From positions 1,736,001 to 1,800,000 of the forward strand of contig NC_014259.1 of the NCBI RefSeq assembly GCF_000196795.1: DNA of 64,000 bases, written 5' to 3'. Origin of the DNA: Acinetobacter oleivorans DR1. GTDB taxonomy: Bacteria; Pseudomonadota; Gammaproteobacteria; Pseudomonadales; Moraxellaceae. A model generated the notes under the pieces. That model was given only the letters and a program-made list of their open reading frames with translations. It ran no database searches and was not told the origin of the DNA. A program made the position numbers and the translations under genes. Below, piece by piece: positions 27,360-36,665 of this stretch. Position 1 is the first letter of the stretch; each line of letters opens with the position of its first letter.

Positions 27360-30299
27360 ATGACTGTAGATGTCACTGAAACCATTTCTCAAACTGTTCA
27401 CCCTGCGTTTCAGTTGCTACGTCAGCACCATGTAGAAGCATTAGATATTTTAGTGTCTGAATATAAGCATAAAGTCACAGGTGCGGTGCATTATCACTTG
27501 GCAACTGACTATGATGAAAATGTATTTCTTGTTGCTTTTAGAACACAGCCTATGGATTCTAAAGGCACGGCACATATTTTAGAACATACCGCTTTATGTG
27601 GATCTGAAAAGTTTCCGGTACGTGATCCGTTCTTTTTAATGATTCGCCGTTCTTTAAATACGTTCATGAACGCATTTACAGCAGCAGATTGGACTGCGTA
27701 TCCATTTGCTACTCAAAACAAAAAAGATTTCCAAAACTTACTCTCTGTTTATCTTGATGCGGCATTTGCTGCTAATTTGAATCCGCTTGATTTTGCTCAA
27801 GAAGGTATTCGTATTGAACTAGAAAATGGGCAACCTGTTTATAAAGGTGTTGTTTTTAATGAAATGAAAGGTGCGATGAGTGCACCGTCTGACCAACTTT
27901 ATCATCAGTTGGCTCATCATTTATTTCCTGAAACGACCTATCATTACAACTCAGGCGGTGATCCGAAAGATATTCCTGATTTAACCTATGAGCAGTTAGT
28001 CGATTTTTATAAAGTACATTACCATCCAAGTAATGCTGTATTCATGACCTTTGGTAATCAAACAGCATATGAACTGCAAGAGCAATTTGAAAAACTAGCT
28101 CTACATAAGTTTTCTGCTGGAACAACTCTATATTCTAAGCCCGAAAAACGTTTGGCAGCACCAATTGAAGTAACAGAAAATTATGGTGTTGATAGTGATG
28201 ATTTAAAAGATAAAACTTATCATGTTTTATCTTGGTTATTACCAGAAGCAAATGATGTGAAATTGCGTTTGGGAATGCGTTTGGTTGAAGGAATTTTGTT
28301 AGAAAATTCAGCTTCACCATTGCGTCATTACCTAGAAACTTGTGGTTATGCTCAATCAACAGGTCCATTGATGGGCGTAGACGACAGTAATTTTGAAATG
28401 ACTTTCTACTGTGGTGTTCAAGGTTCAAATCCTGAACATGCACAAAGCTTTAGAGAAGGTGTTTTAAATATTCTGCATGATGTTGCTGCAAAACCAATTG
28501 ATAGTAATTTAGTCGATGCAATCTTGCATCAGATTGAGTTGCATCAGCGTGAAATTAATGGTGATGGTACACCTTATGGCTTAAGTTTAATTTTAAATGG
28601 CTTAAGCGGTGCGATTCACCATAATGACCCAATTCAAATTTGGGATGTTGACAGCGCAATTGCACAAGTTAAAGAAGAGTTGAAAGACCCAATGTGGTTA
28701 TCAAATCTGATTCAAACACATTTGCTTGACAACCCACATCGTGTGCAAATGACTCTAGTTCCAGACCCAACTAAGTCTGTAAAGGAGCAAGAAGCAGAAA
28801 AAGCACGTTTAGCTGCTATTGGTGAAAAGTTAACAGATGCTGATAAGGCTGAAATTATCGCTAATACCAAGGCGCTAGAGGAACGTCAGGATACTCCAGA
28901 CAACCTTGAACTATTACCAAAAGTAGGTTTGGAAGATGTACCTGCTGACTTGCATATTGTGCAGGGGCAGTTACGCGAAATTCTTTGTAATCGTATGGAT
29001 ACGCCGTTGAATTTGTACCATGCTGGTACGAACGGTATTTACTATCAACAAGTACTCATTCAGATTCCTGATGATATTGTGAAGTCACCTTACTTCAATT
29101 TGCTTTCTATCTTGATGGGCGAAGTGGGTGCAGGTGAATATGACTATCTTGAACTACAAAACTTACAAACAGCTGTAAGTGGTGGTTTAGGAATGGGCGC
29201 TTCATTACGTAGTAAAGTTGATGACAAAGATAAAATTAGTGCTTGGCTAACGTTAACGACTAAATCGTTGACTCAGAGGTTTGATGCAATTCATTTATTA
29301 AAATTAGCATTTGAACAGCTTCGATTTGATGAGAAAGAACGAATTATTGAATTGTTGCAACAACGTAAAACACGTTGGCAATCTCGCTTGTCTGGAGCGG
29401 GCCATAGTTACGCAATGCAAATCGCGTCACGTAATATGAGTGCATTGGCTCAACGCGACTATCAAAACACTGGTTTAGGTGCATTAAACTGGTTAGGCGA
29501 GCTTGTTGCTAAGATTACTCAAGACTCTGCTGCATATGATGATTTGATTGCAGAATTAAAGCGTATTCATCGTAAATTATTGCAAGCACCTAAACAGTTC
29601 TTGCTTGTATGTGAAGAACATCAGTCTGAACGTTTGGTTGAAGAAATCCAAAATGTTTGGGATAAACTAAATGTTGATGCAACTGCAACAGAATTAACTC
29701 ACGTAGAACAGGTAAATGACAATAATCATGAAGCATGGTTAATTCAGGCAAATGTTCAGTTCTGTGCTTCAGCCTATCAGGCGGTGGACGTGTCGCATCC
29801 AGATGCAGCTCCGTTAATGGTATTGGCAGCTTATTTACGTAATGGCTTCTTACACAGCGCCATTCGTGAGAAAGGCGGTGCATACGGTGGTGGAGCAAGT
29901 TATGATGGGAATGCATGTTCATTCCGTTTCTATAGTTACCGTGACCCACGTTTAGCAGAAACTTTTAAAGACTTTGAAGCAAGCGTGCAATGGTTATTAA
30001 ATACGGAACAACAGCCTCATCAGCTTGAAGAAGCGATTCTTGGGTTAGTTGCAAGTATGGATAAGCCAGGTTCACCAGCGGGTGAGGCGATTACTGCATG
30101 TTATGCATTATTGCATGCAAGAACACCAGCTTTCCGCCGTCTCTTGCGTGAGAGACTGTTGCATGTAACTTTAGATGATTTACAACGTGTTGCTCGTCAA
30201 TATTTGGTTGAGCAAACTCCTGTAAAAGCTGTAGTTGCACCATTTGCCAAACGTGATGAACTGCAGCAATTAGGTTTTACCATTCAACAAGTTAATTAA
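27360..30299 (+). CDS. M16C family metallopeptidase (presequence protease PreP-like)
   Basis: A 979-residue zinc protease of the PreP/insulinase family. The inverted zinc motif HILEH is at residues 72-76, followed by the distal glutamate in NEMKGAMS. Four homologous M16 domains span the protein in two halves. It lacks a signal peptide and is probably cytoplasmic, degrading short peptides. The start at 27360 (MTVDVTETIS) has AGGAG six bases upstream; an earlier in-frame start would add 24 unlikely residues. The phospholipase gene follows after 20 bases. Confidence 0.92.
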   Translation: MTVDVTETISQTVHPAFQLLRQHHVEALDILVSEYKHKVTGAVHYHLATDYDENVFLVAFRTQPMDSKGTAHILEHTALCGSEKFPVRDPFFLMIRRSLNTFMNAFTAADWTAYPFATQNKKDFQNLLSVYLDAAFAANLNPLDFAQEGIRIELENGQPVYKGVVFNEMKGAMSAPSDQLYHQLAHHLFPETTYHYNSGGDPKDIPDLTYEQLVDFYKVHYHPSNAVFMTFGNQTAYELQEQFEKLALHKFSAGTTLYSKPEKRLAAPIEVTENYGVDSDDLKDKTYHVLSWLLPEANDVKLRLGMRLVEGILLENSASPLRHYLETCGYAQSTGPLMGVDDSNFEMTFYCGVQGSNPEHAQSFREGVLNILHDVAAKPIDSNLVDAILHQIELHQREINGDGTPYGLSLILNGLSGAIHHNDPIQIWDVDSAIAQVKEELKDPMWLSNLIQTHLLDNPHRVQMTLVPDPTKSVKEQEAEKARLAAIGEKLTDADKAEIIANTKALEERQDTPDNLELLPKVGLEDVPADLHIVQGQLREILCNRMDTPLNLYHAGTNGIYYQQVLIQIPDDIVKSPYFNLLSILMGEVGAGEYDYLELQNLQTAVSGGLGMGASLRSKVDDKDKISAWLTLTTKSLTQRFDAIHLLKLAFEQLRFDEKERIIELLQQRKTRWQSRLSGAGHSYAMQIASRNMSALAQRDYQNTGLGALNWLGELVAKITQDSAAYDDLIAELKRIHRKLLQAPKQFLLVCEEHQSERLVEEIQNVWDKLNVDATATELTHVEQVNDNNHEAWLIQANVQFCASAYQAVDVSHPDAAPLMVLAAYLRNGFLHSAIREKGGAYGGGASYDGNACSFRFYSYRDPRLAETFKDFEASVQWLLNTEQQPHQLEEAILGLVASMDKPGSPAGEAITACYALLHARTPAFRRLLRERLLHVTLDDLQRVARQYLVEQTPVKAVVAPFAKRDELQQLGFTIQQVN

Positions 30300-30319
30300 A
30301 ATAAAAATTGGAGATGAAC

Positions 30320-31471
30320 ATGGCGTTCAGACAATTTGAACGCACATCTTTACAGCTAAGCATGGGAATCGTGCTTAGCTGTTTGTGTGCGTCTGTGACA
30401 TATGCTGACACCTTGGCACCTGTAACCCCCGCGACAGTAGATGCATGTGTTGCTCTTGCTTCGAATGCCGATCGTCTGGCTTGTTATGACTCTGTATTTA
30501 AACCGTCAGCTTTACCAGTTATTCAAGCTGCGGCTGTACCAGAGCCTGTTAAAAAAATTGATGCACCTGCTGTTCCACCTGAAACCTTTAAAGAGAAGGT
30601 GGTAGATACAGTGAGTAATATCAAAATAATTGGCAAAGCCCCAAAACTTCAACCTACTACCTCTCTGCTAGATCAACGTTGGGAGCTATCTGAAGAGAGT
30701 AAATTAGGGGTTTGGAATATTCGTGCTTATCAGCCTGTCTATTTACTACCTGTATTCTGGACCAGTGATAAAAATGAATTACCTACTAGCCCAAATCCAA
30801 ACAATGTAGAACATACAGCCCAAAATCTGAAATCAACAGAAAGTAAATTTCAGATTTCTTTAAAGACCAAAGCTTGGGAAAATATTTTTGGTAATAATGG
30901 TGATTTGTGGGTAGGTTATACCCAATCTTCACGTTGGCAGACATTTAATGCAGAAGAGTCTCGTCCTTTCCGTGAAACGAATTATGAGCCTGAAGCAAGT
31001 TTAATGTTTAGAACAAACTATGAATTGCTTGGTTTAGATGGGCGTTTGCTTGGGGTTACTTTAAACCACCAATCAAATGGTCGTTCAGATCCATTATCTC
31101 GTAGCTGGAACCGTGTGATTTTTAACGTTGGGTTAGAGCGCGGTAACTTTGCTGTAATGCTTCGTCCATGGATTCGTCTGGAAGAAGACAGCAAAGATGA
31201 TAATAACCCCGATATTGAAGATTACGTTGGTCGTGGTGATTTAACAGCATTTTATAAGTGGAAGCAGAATGATTTCTCTTTAATGCTGCGTCATTCACTG
31301 AAAGGCGGTGATGATTCTCATGGCGCAGTTCAATTTGATTGGGCTTTTCCAATCAGTGGCAAACTGCGTGGACACTTCCAGTTGTTTAATGGTTACGGTG
31401 AAAGCTTAATTGACTATAATCACCGAGCAACCTACGCGGGCTTGGGTGTTTCACTCATGAACTGGTACTAA
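30320..31471 (+). CDS. pldA: Outer membrane phospholipase A
   Basis: An outer-membrane phospholipase A (OMPLA) of 383 residues. The catalytic triad keeps the E. coli spacing: His250 and Ser252 in NHQSNG and Asn264 in SRSWNR. A signal peptide (to about residue 29) and a roughly 85-residue N-terminal extension with two cysteines (DACVALASNADRLACYD) precede the 12-strand barrel, which ends in Tyr after GVSLMNW. The enzyme is normally silent and dimerises with calcium when the membrane is disturbed. Start chosen from GGAG six bases upstream. Probably cotranscribed with the PreP-like gene. Confidence 0.94.
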   Translation: MAFRQFERTSLQLSMGIVLSCLCASVTYADTLAPVTPATVDACVALASNADRLACYDSVFKPSALPVIQAAAVPEPVKKIDAPAVPPETFKEKVVDTVSNIKIIGKAPKLQPTTSLLDQRWELSEESKLGVWNIRAYQPVYLLPVFWTSDKNELPTSPNPNNVEHTAQNLKSTESKFQISLKTKAWENIFGNNGDLWVGYTQSSRWQTFNAEESRPFRETNYEPEASLMFRTNYELLGLDGRLLGVTLNHQSNGRSDPLSRSWNRVIFNVGLERGNFAVMLRPWIRLEEDSKDDNNPDIEDYVGRGDLTAFYKWKQNDFSLMLRHSLKGGDDSHGAVQFDWAFPISGKLRGHFQLFNGYGESLIDYNHRATYAGLGVSLMNWY

Positions 31472-31483
31472 GTTTTTACTTGT

Positions 31484-31512
31484 AAAAAAGCCGCTTTAAA
31501 AGCGGCTTTTTT
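31484..31512. terminator. Bidirectional terminator pldA / ktrB-like gene
   Basis: AGCCGCTTTAAAAGCGGCT with A6 and T6 flanks, between convergent stop codons. Confidence 0.9.
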
Positions 31513-31513
31513 A

Positions 31514-32851
31514 TTATCCAATTTGAATGTTGGCTTGGGGATGTTTGAGCCGACTTTTTTTCGGTGTGGCAATTAAATAAGCTAGTGTTAATGGACCGAG
31601 TCGCCCAGCAAACATTAGTAAGCTTAAAATGAATAAACTCCCATTATGCAGCTCTGGCGTGATTCCACGAGAAAGCCCCACTGTACAAGCTGCGGAAACA
31701 ACCTCAAAAAGCAAGTTCATAAAGTCTGCTTTAGGCTCTAAAAGCAAAATAATAAAGAATCCCATGAAAATGAGTATGCTTGTAATTGCAGTCACTGCTA
31801 ATGCTTTATACGTCGTTTCGTGTGCGACTGAATGATTAAATATTCGGATTTCATCTGTGCGACGTAAAAATGAAATCACACTGAGTACTAAAATGACAAA
31901 GGTCCCAACTTTAATTCCACCAGCTGTACTGAGTGAGCCACCACCAATAAACATAAGCAACATCATGAGTAACGAGCTGCTGTTGGTCATTGCGCCTGTA
32001 TCAATAGTATTAAACCCTGATGAGCGCGGAACAGTGGCTTGAAACCAAGCATTTAACGCTTGATCACCTACACTGAGCACTCCTAGGGTATGAGGATTTT
32101 GAGCTTCTAAAGCCCAAATTAAAATAAAGGCAATCAGGTTAATCACTGTAATCGTTGTAAGGATCAGCTTGCTATTCGGAGTGAGTTTTTTCCATTTTTT
32201 ATTTTGCTTAATGTCCATGAGGACTAAAAAGCCAAGGCCACCCAAGGTGTAAAGTATGCTAACAGTTATACAAATCATATAATTGCTTTGAAAGCTGATT
32301 AAGCTGTTAGAAAATAATGAAAAACCAGCATTGTTAAATGACGAAATGCTGTAAAAAACTGCATAGTACAATCCACGTGCAAAGCCGTAAGACGGTGTAA
32401 AAGCAATAGTGAGAATAATTGTACCAATAAGCTCAAAAATAAGAGTGTAAGTAACAACTCCTTTAGCAACAAACGTCACCTTTGAGAGGCTTGTCTGACC
32501 GAGACTATCTTGAGCCATCATTTGTTGTTTAAGACCAACTTTGGGTGACAAACTTAATGCAGCTAAGATGGCAAAAGTCATGAAACCCAAACCACCCGAT
32601 TGAATCAGCAATAGAATAATGGTCTGTCCGAACAGGGTGAAAGACTCATGAATATTTAAAACAGATAAACCAGTAATTGTGACTGCTGAGGTGGCTGTAA
32701 AGAGTGCATCCATCCAGCTCACATGACCTGTATTGGCAAATGGCAGTTTTAATAATAAAGTGCCAAAAATAATAAAGCCCAAAAAACCCAATGCCAAGAG
32801 TGAAGGAGGGCTTAAATTTAATGTTTTATTGGGCTTGGGATATATAGACAT
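31514..32851 (-). CDS. ktrB: TrkH/KtrB family potassium uptake channel subunit
   Basis: A 445-residue membrane protein with the four-fold M1-P-M2 repeat of the TrkH/KtrB superfamily. Filter-like glycines are seen at SAVTITGLSV, SSFNNAGFSL, TVPRSSGFNT and SAACTVGLS. Its length, shorter than TrkH, points to the KtrB group. It conducts K+ (often with Na+) and needs the cytoplasmic RCK protein encoded immediately upstream at 32869-33519 in the same operon. Confidence 0.9.
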   Translation of the reverse strand: MSIYPKPNKTLNLSPPSLLALGFLGFIIFGTLLLKLPFANTGHVSWMDALFTATSAVTITGLSVLNIHESFTLFGQTIILLLIQSGGLGFMTFAILAALSLSPKVGLKQQMMAQDSLGQTSLSKVTFVAKGVVTYTLIFELIGTIILTIAFTPSYGFARGLYYAVFYSISSFNNAGFSLFSNSLISFQSNYMICITVSILYTLGGLGFLVLMDIKQNKKWKKLTPNSKLILTTITVINLIAFILIWALEAQNPHTLGVLSVGDQALNAWFQATVPRSSGFNTIDTGAMTNSSSLLMMLLMFIGGGSLSTAGGIKVGTFVILVLSVISFLRRTDEIRIFNHSVAHETTYKALAVTAITSILIFMGFFIILLLEPKADFMNLLFEVVSAACTVGLSRGITPELHNGSLFILSLLMFAGRLGPLTLAYLIATPKKSRLKHPQANIQIG

Positions 32852-32868
32852 ATTCTAGATTTCGCCTC

Positions 32869-33519
32869 TTATGTGAAGCAATGAGAAAGTTTCTTTAATT
32901 GCGGTAAATGACCTTCTAAAATAAGAATGTCATGTGTTTGCAATGTGAAATTTTCTTCGGTCTCAAACAAAATTTGCTGCTGTCTTTTTACGAGCAATGT
33001 TTTAACCTGTGGCGCTTGCTGCATAATGCCATATAAGTTAATGCCATTAAGCTTGTCAGGAATTTCAATTTTTATAATGTAGTGATCGTCTTCTAAAGAC
33101 ATATAGCGACTAACCATTGGATAGTTCAGTGCTTGGGCAACTCGTACCCCCATATCTTCTTCAGGATGAATAATTTTATTGATATTGAGGTGCGACAAAA
33201 TGGTGTGATGTGCTTTGGTTTTTGCCTTTACCCAAATCTTATCTATACCTAAATTTTTTAAATTGAGTACACACAAGATACTTGCTTCAATATCCTCACC
33301 AATTGCGACCACAACTGCATCACAGTTTTGAATATTAAGTTCATCAAGTACGTGTTCGTCAGTCGCATCGGCAATGACGGCATGAGTTAAAACGTCGGCA
33401 AGATTTTCAACATTCTTTTTTACCGTATCAATGCCAATAACATCATGATTTAATTTTGTGAGCTCTTGAGCAACAGTTGCTCCAAAACTTCCTAAGCCAA
33501 TGACTGCAAACTGTGCCAT
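32869..33519 (-). CDS. ktrA: KtrA/TrkA family RCK gating subunit
   Basis: A 216-residue cytoplasmic RCK protein: an N-terminal Rossmann domain with GLGSFGATVAQEL and the acidic loop of GIDTV, then a C-terminal TrkA-C domain (about 135-216). It binds NAD(H) or ATP/ADP and opens the KtrB-like channel. AAGGA lies before the ATG; 17 bases separate it from ktrB. The single RCK unit (not the double one of TrkA) supports the KtrA assignment. Confidence 0.9.
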   Translation of the reverse strand: MAQFAVIGLGSFGATVAQELTKLNHDVIGIDTVKKNVENLADVLTHAVIADATDEHVLDELNIQNCDAVVVAIGEDIEASILCVLNLKNLGIDKIWVKAKTKAHHTILSHLNINKIIHPEEDMGVRVAQALNYPMVSRYMSLEDDHYIIKIEIPDKLNGINLYGIMQQAPQVKTLLVKRQQQILFETEENFTLQTHDILILEGHLPQLKKLSHCFT

Positions 33520-33618
33520 ATTGATCCTTGTTTCCTGATTAGACGTTTATTTTTAAGGATATTTTCTTTGAGATAAAGAGAGGCAATGTAAATATGAGGG
33601 GAATATTAAAAGAATTAT

Positions 33619-33652
33619 ATGAATAAGCCGACAAATTTGTCGGCTTATTCAT
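33619..33652. repeat. 34 bp perfect palindrome downstream of ilvA
   Basis: The 17-base half ATGAATAAGCCGACAAA is repeated in exact inverted order, giving an uninterrupted 34 bp palindrome 12 bases after the ilvA stop codon. It can form a long hairpin and probably terminates ilvA, although it lacks a clean T run. Confidence 0.7.
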
Positions 33653-33664
33653 CAAAATTGAAGA

Positions 33665-35206
33665 TTATTTCAAGAAACGTTTGTAGCCAACATTATTCGT
33701 AATTTCAGCATACGGATAACTAATCTGCTCAAGAGTTTCAATTAGACCATCAGGGTTCTGCTTCGCATCGGTTGCTTGTAAACCTACTAAAACACGTCCT
33801 TCTGCTGCGCCATGGTTACGGTAATGGAACAACGTAATATTATGGGTTGGGCCTAAACGAGTTAAGAAGGTTAAAAGGGCACCTGGACGTTCCGGGAACT
33901 CAACACGGAACAATCTTTCATCATCTATATTTGCGTGACCACCAATTAAATAACGAATATGTAGTTTGGCAACCTCATCATCAGAGAGGTCATCTACTAC
34001 ATAATTTTGTTGCTTTAATTGCTCTAAAATTTCATGACGCTCTGCATCACCACCTTTTAAGCTAATACCGACAAATACTTGCGCTTCATCTGTATTGTTT
34101 GCTCGGTAGTTAAACTCGGTAATATTACGACCTTGTAAAGCACGGCAGAAGCCTAGGAATGCGCCTTTTTCTTCAGATAAGGTCACCGCATAGATCGCTT
34201 CGCGTTGTTCACCTAACTCAGTACGTTCAGCAATATAACGTAGGCGGTCAAAGTTCATATTGGCACCGCATACAATCGATACCATATTTTTATTGCTGAT
34301 TTTATGTTCGGTAATATATTTCTTGATACCAGCAAGGGCCATTGCACCAGATGGTTCAACAATGCTGCGGTTTTCGTCAAATGTATCTTTAATGGCAGCA
34401 CAGATTTCATCTGTATTTACAGTGACAATATCTGGATCAACAATTGGGCCTGAGTTGTCAGACTTGCGCAGACGAATAATATCAAATGGTAAAGCGCCAA
34501 TTTGTGCAACAGCAGTACCATCTGCAAATAAGCCTACATGTGGCAAGATTACGCGCTCATTGGCTTCTAAGGCTGCTTTTAAACATGCAGACTCTTCATA
34601 TTCAACGCCAATAATTTTCACATGGGGTGCAACTTCACCAAGGTAAGCTGCTACACCTGAAATTAGGCCACCGCCACCAACAGCAACAAACACATATTCT
34701 ACATCACGCCATTGACGTAAGATTTCATTTGCAATTGTGCCTTGACCAGCAATAACAAGTTCATCGTCGTAGGGTGGAATGAATACAAGGCCTTCAACTT
34801 CGGCACGTTGTTGTGCGTATTTATTTGCTACATCAAAACTATCACCATGTAACACAACTTGACCGCCCAAGCGTTTAACTGCTTGAACTTTAATGTCAGG
34901 AGTTGTACTTGGCATAACAATAATTGCTGGAATTCCTAGGCGTTGACCAGACAATGCTACACCTTGAGCATGGTTGCCAGCAGAGGCACAAATTACCCCA
35001 CGTTCGAGTTGTTCTTTAGGTAACTGGCTAATACGGTTATAGGCACCACGTAATTTAAAAGAAAAAACAGGCTGTAAATCTTCGCGCTTAAAACGAATTG
35101 TATTATTTAATTTTTGACTAATTCGTGGAGCTGCTTCGAGAGGCGTTTCAATTGCAACATCATAAACCGTTGCTTGTAAAATTTGTCGTACCACACGAGA
35201 CAGCAT
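33665..35206 (-). CDS. ilvA: Biosynthetic threonine ammonia-lyase (threonine deaminase)
   Basis: A PLP enzyme of 513 residues that makes 2-oxobutanoate from threonine, the first step of isoleucine synthesis. The PLP lysine lies in FSFKLRGAYN, the phosphate loop in GGGGLISG. Two ACT-like regulatory domains occupy the C-terminal third (about 325-510), which allow isoleucine feedback. The ATG at 35206 (MLSRVVRQIL) is better spaced from the GGGA Shine-Dalgarno sequence than the one two codons upstream. Confidence 0.95.
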   Translation of the reverse strand: MLSRVVRQILQATVYDVAIETPLEAAPRISQKLNNTIRFKREDLQPVFSFKLRGAYNRISQLPKEQLERGVICASAGNHAQGVALSGQRLGIPAIIVMPSTTPDIKVQAVKRLGGQVVLHGDSFDVANKYAQQRAEVEGLVFIPPYDDELVIAGQGTIANEILRQWRDVEYVFVAVGGGGLISGVAAYLGEVAPHVKIIGVEYEESACLKAALEANERVILPHVGLFADGTAVAQIGALPFDIIRLRKSDNSGPIVDPDIVTVNTDEICAAIKDTFDENRSIVEPSGAMALAGIKKYITEHKISNKNMVSIVCGANMNFDRLRYIAERTELGEQREAIYAVTLSEEKGAFLGFCRALQGRNITEFNYRANNTDEAQVFVGISLKGGDAERHEILEQLKQQNYVVDDLSDDEVAKLHIRYLIGGHANIDDERLFRVEFPERPGALLTFLTRLGPTHNITLFHYRNHGAAEGRVLVGLQATDAKQNPDGLIETLEQISYPYAEITNNVGYKRFLK

Positions 35207-35313
35207 GTTCATCTTCCCTATAACAGTTTAAAATAGGAAATTATTGTAGCAAACCCTTGTGCATTTGCGCCGATTATTGGTGCATAAATGTCAAAAAATA
35301 GTTGAGTGATGTC

Positions 35314-35985
35314 ATGAGTCTATATGCAACCCAAGATGAAAAGAAACAAGCTGCTGCGAAAGCTGCTTTAAAACACTTGCCCAAAGGTGGCATTTTGGGG
35401 GTTGGGACTGGAAGTACCGTAAATTTTCTAATTGATTTATTGCCTGAATTACAATTAGAAGCAGCTGTGGCAAGTTCTCAAGCAACTGCTGATCGCCTTA
35501 AAAAATTAGGCATTGAAGTTGTAGATATGAACCATGTAGGTGGTTTAGATGCCTATGTTGATGGTGCAGATGAAATTGACCGTCATATGCATATGATTAA
35601 AGGTGGTGGTGCTGCATTAACACGTGAAAAAATTGTAGCTTCAATTGCTAAGAAATTTGTTTGTATTGTTGATGATTCAAAATGGGTTGATCAACTCGGA
35701 CGTGATTTTCCACTTCCAGTAGAAGTTATTCCAATGGCTCGTTCTGCTGTAGCTCGTAAGTTGGTAAGTTTAGGTGGTGACCCAGTTTATCGTGAAGGTG
35801 TAGTAACAGATAACGGTAATGTGATTTTAGATGTATTTAATCTTAATATTTTAAATGCAATTGATTTGGAAAAGACCATCAACAATATCCCAGGTGTTGT
35901 GACTAACGGTATTTTTGCGTTAAACCCTGCAACAATTGCAATTGTTGCAACAAATAATGGTATTGAAGAGCGTACTGCACAGTAA
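35314..35985 (+). CDS. rpiA: Ribose-5-phosphate isomerase A
   Basis: A 223-residue enzyme of the pentose phosphate pathway that interconverts ribose 5-phosphate and ribulose 5-phosphate. Motifs GVGTGSTVNFLID (about 30-42), DGADEID and KGGGAALTREK are intact. I choose the ATG at 35314 (MSLYATQ); a TTG four codons upstream is possible. It overlaps the next gene by one base (TAATG). Confidence 0.96.
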   Translation: MSLYATQDEKKQAAAKAALKHLPKGGILGVGTGSTVNFLIDLLPELQLEAAVASSQATADRLKKLGIEVVDMNHVGGLDAYVDGADEIDRHMHMIKGGGAALTREKIVASIAKKFVCIVDDSKWVDQLGRDFPLPVEVIPMARSAVARKLVSLGGDPVYREGVVTDNGNVILDVFNLNILNAIDLEKTINNIPGVVTNGIFALNPATIAIVATNNGIEERTAQ

Positions 35986-36665
35986 TGTCTGCGGAAATGC
36001 CAGAAATTAAAATCGTTCGACACGTAAGAGCAAGAAAATTGCGCTTACGTGTTGAGCCTGCTTCAATCCGTCTCACAGTTCCTTTGTTTTGTAGTAAAAA
36101 ACAAATTCAGCAATTTTTGGCTCAATCTGAACAATGGTTGACCGAGACGTGGAATAAGCAACAAAATGTTCAATCGGCATCGATTGAAATTCCTTCCGAG
36201 ATTTATTTTTTTAATAAAGACCAACCGTTTCAGGTCATTGTTCAAAAGCAGCATCGAGTTTTTCAATTCGATTGGGAAAGCAGTTGTTTATTTCTTAAAG
36301 ATACGCAGCCATATTTGGCATTACAAAGTGCAGTGATTGCCTTTGCAAAACAAGAGTTACCCGAGCTTTTAAAAGAGTTAAGCGAACACACTCATTTGGC
36401 TTATAGAGAATGTACAATTCGCCGTCCGAAAACTCGTTGGGGAAGTTGTAGTAGTCAGCATAATATTATGCTACATGCAGGATTAGTATTGATGCCACAC
36501 GAGATTGCTCGTTATGTGGCTATTCATGAATTAGCTCATACTAAACATTTTGACCATAGCCCAGCTTTTTGGGCTGAAGTTGAAAAATACGATCCATATT
36601 TTCAAAAACACCGCAGACAACTTAAATCAAATCCGTTGCCTGCATGGTGGTATGTCTCAAACTAA
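35985..36665 (+). CDS. YgjP-like M48-type metallopeptidase (DUF45)
   Basis: A 226-residue protein of the YgjP/WLM family. The zinc motif HELAH is followed by a third histidine (HFDHSPAFW), and the upstream RRPKTRWGSCS block is characteristic of DUF45. The physiological substrate is unknown. The ATG shares its A with the rpiA stop codon, so translation is coupled. It converges on the lipoprotein gene, whose stop codon overlaps by four bases. Confidence 0.88.
   Translation: MSAEMPEIKIVRHVRARKLRLRVEPASIRLTVPLFCSKKQIQQFLAQSEQWLTETWNKQQNVQSASIEIPSEIYFFNKDQPFQVIVQKQHRVFQFDWESSCLFLKDTQPYLALQSAVIAFAKQELPELLKELSEHTHLAYRECTIRRPKTRWGSCSSQHNIMLHAGLVLMPHEIARYVAIHELAHTKHFDHSPAFWAEVEKYDPYFQKHRRQLKSNPLPAWWYVSN

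Noticed and set aside
28135..28443. Open frames of 60-130 codons on the strand opposite long genes such as the PreP-like protease, ilvA, clpA and eno
   Set aside because: They follow the codon periodicity of the real genes, have no ribosome sites and show His/Leu-rich or low-complexity composition typical of antisense frames.
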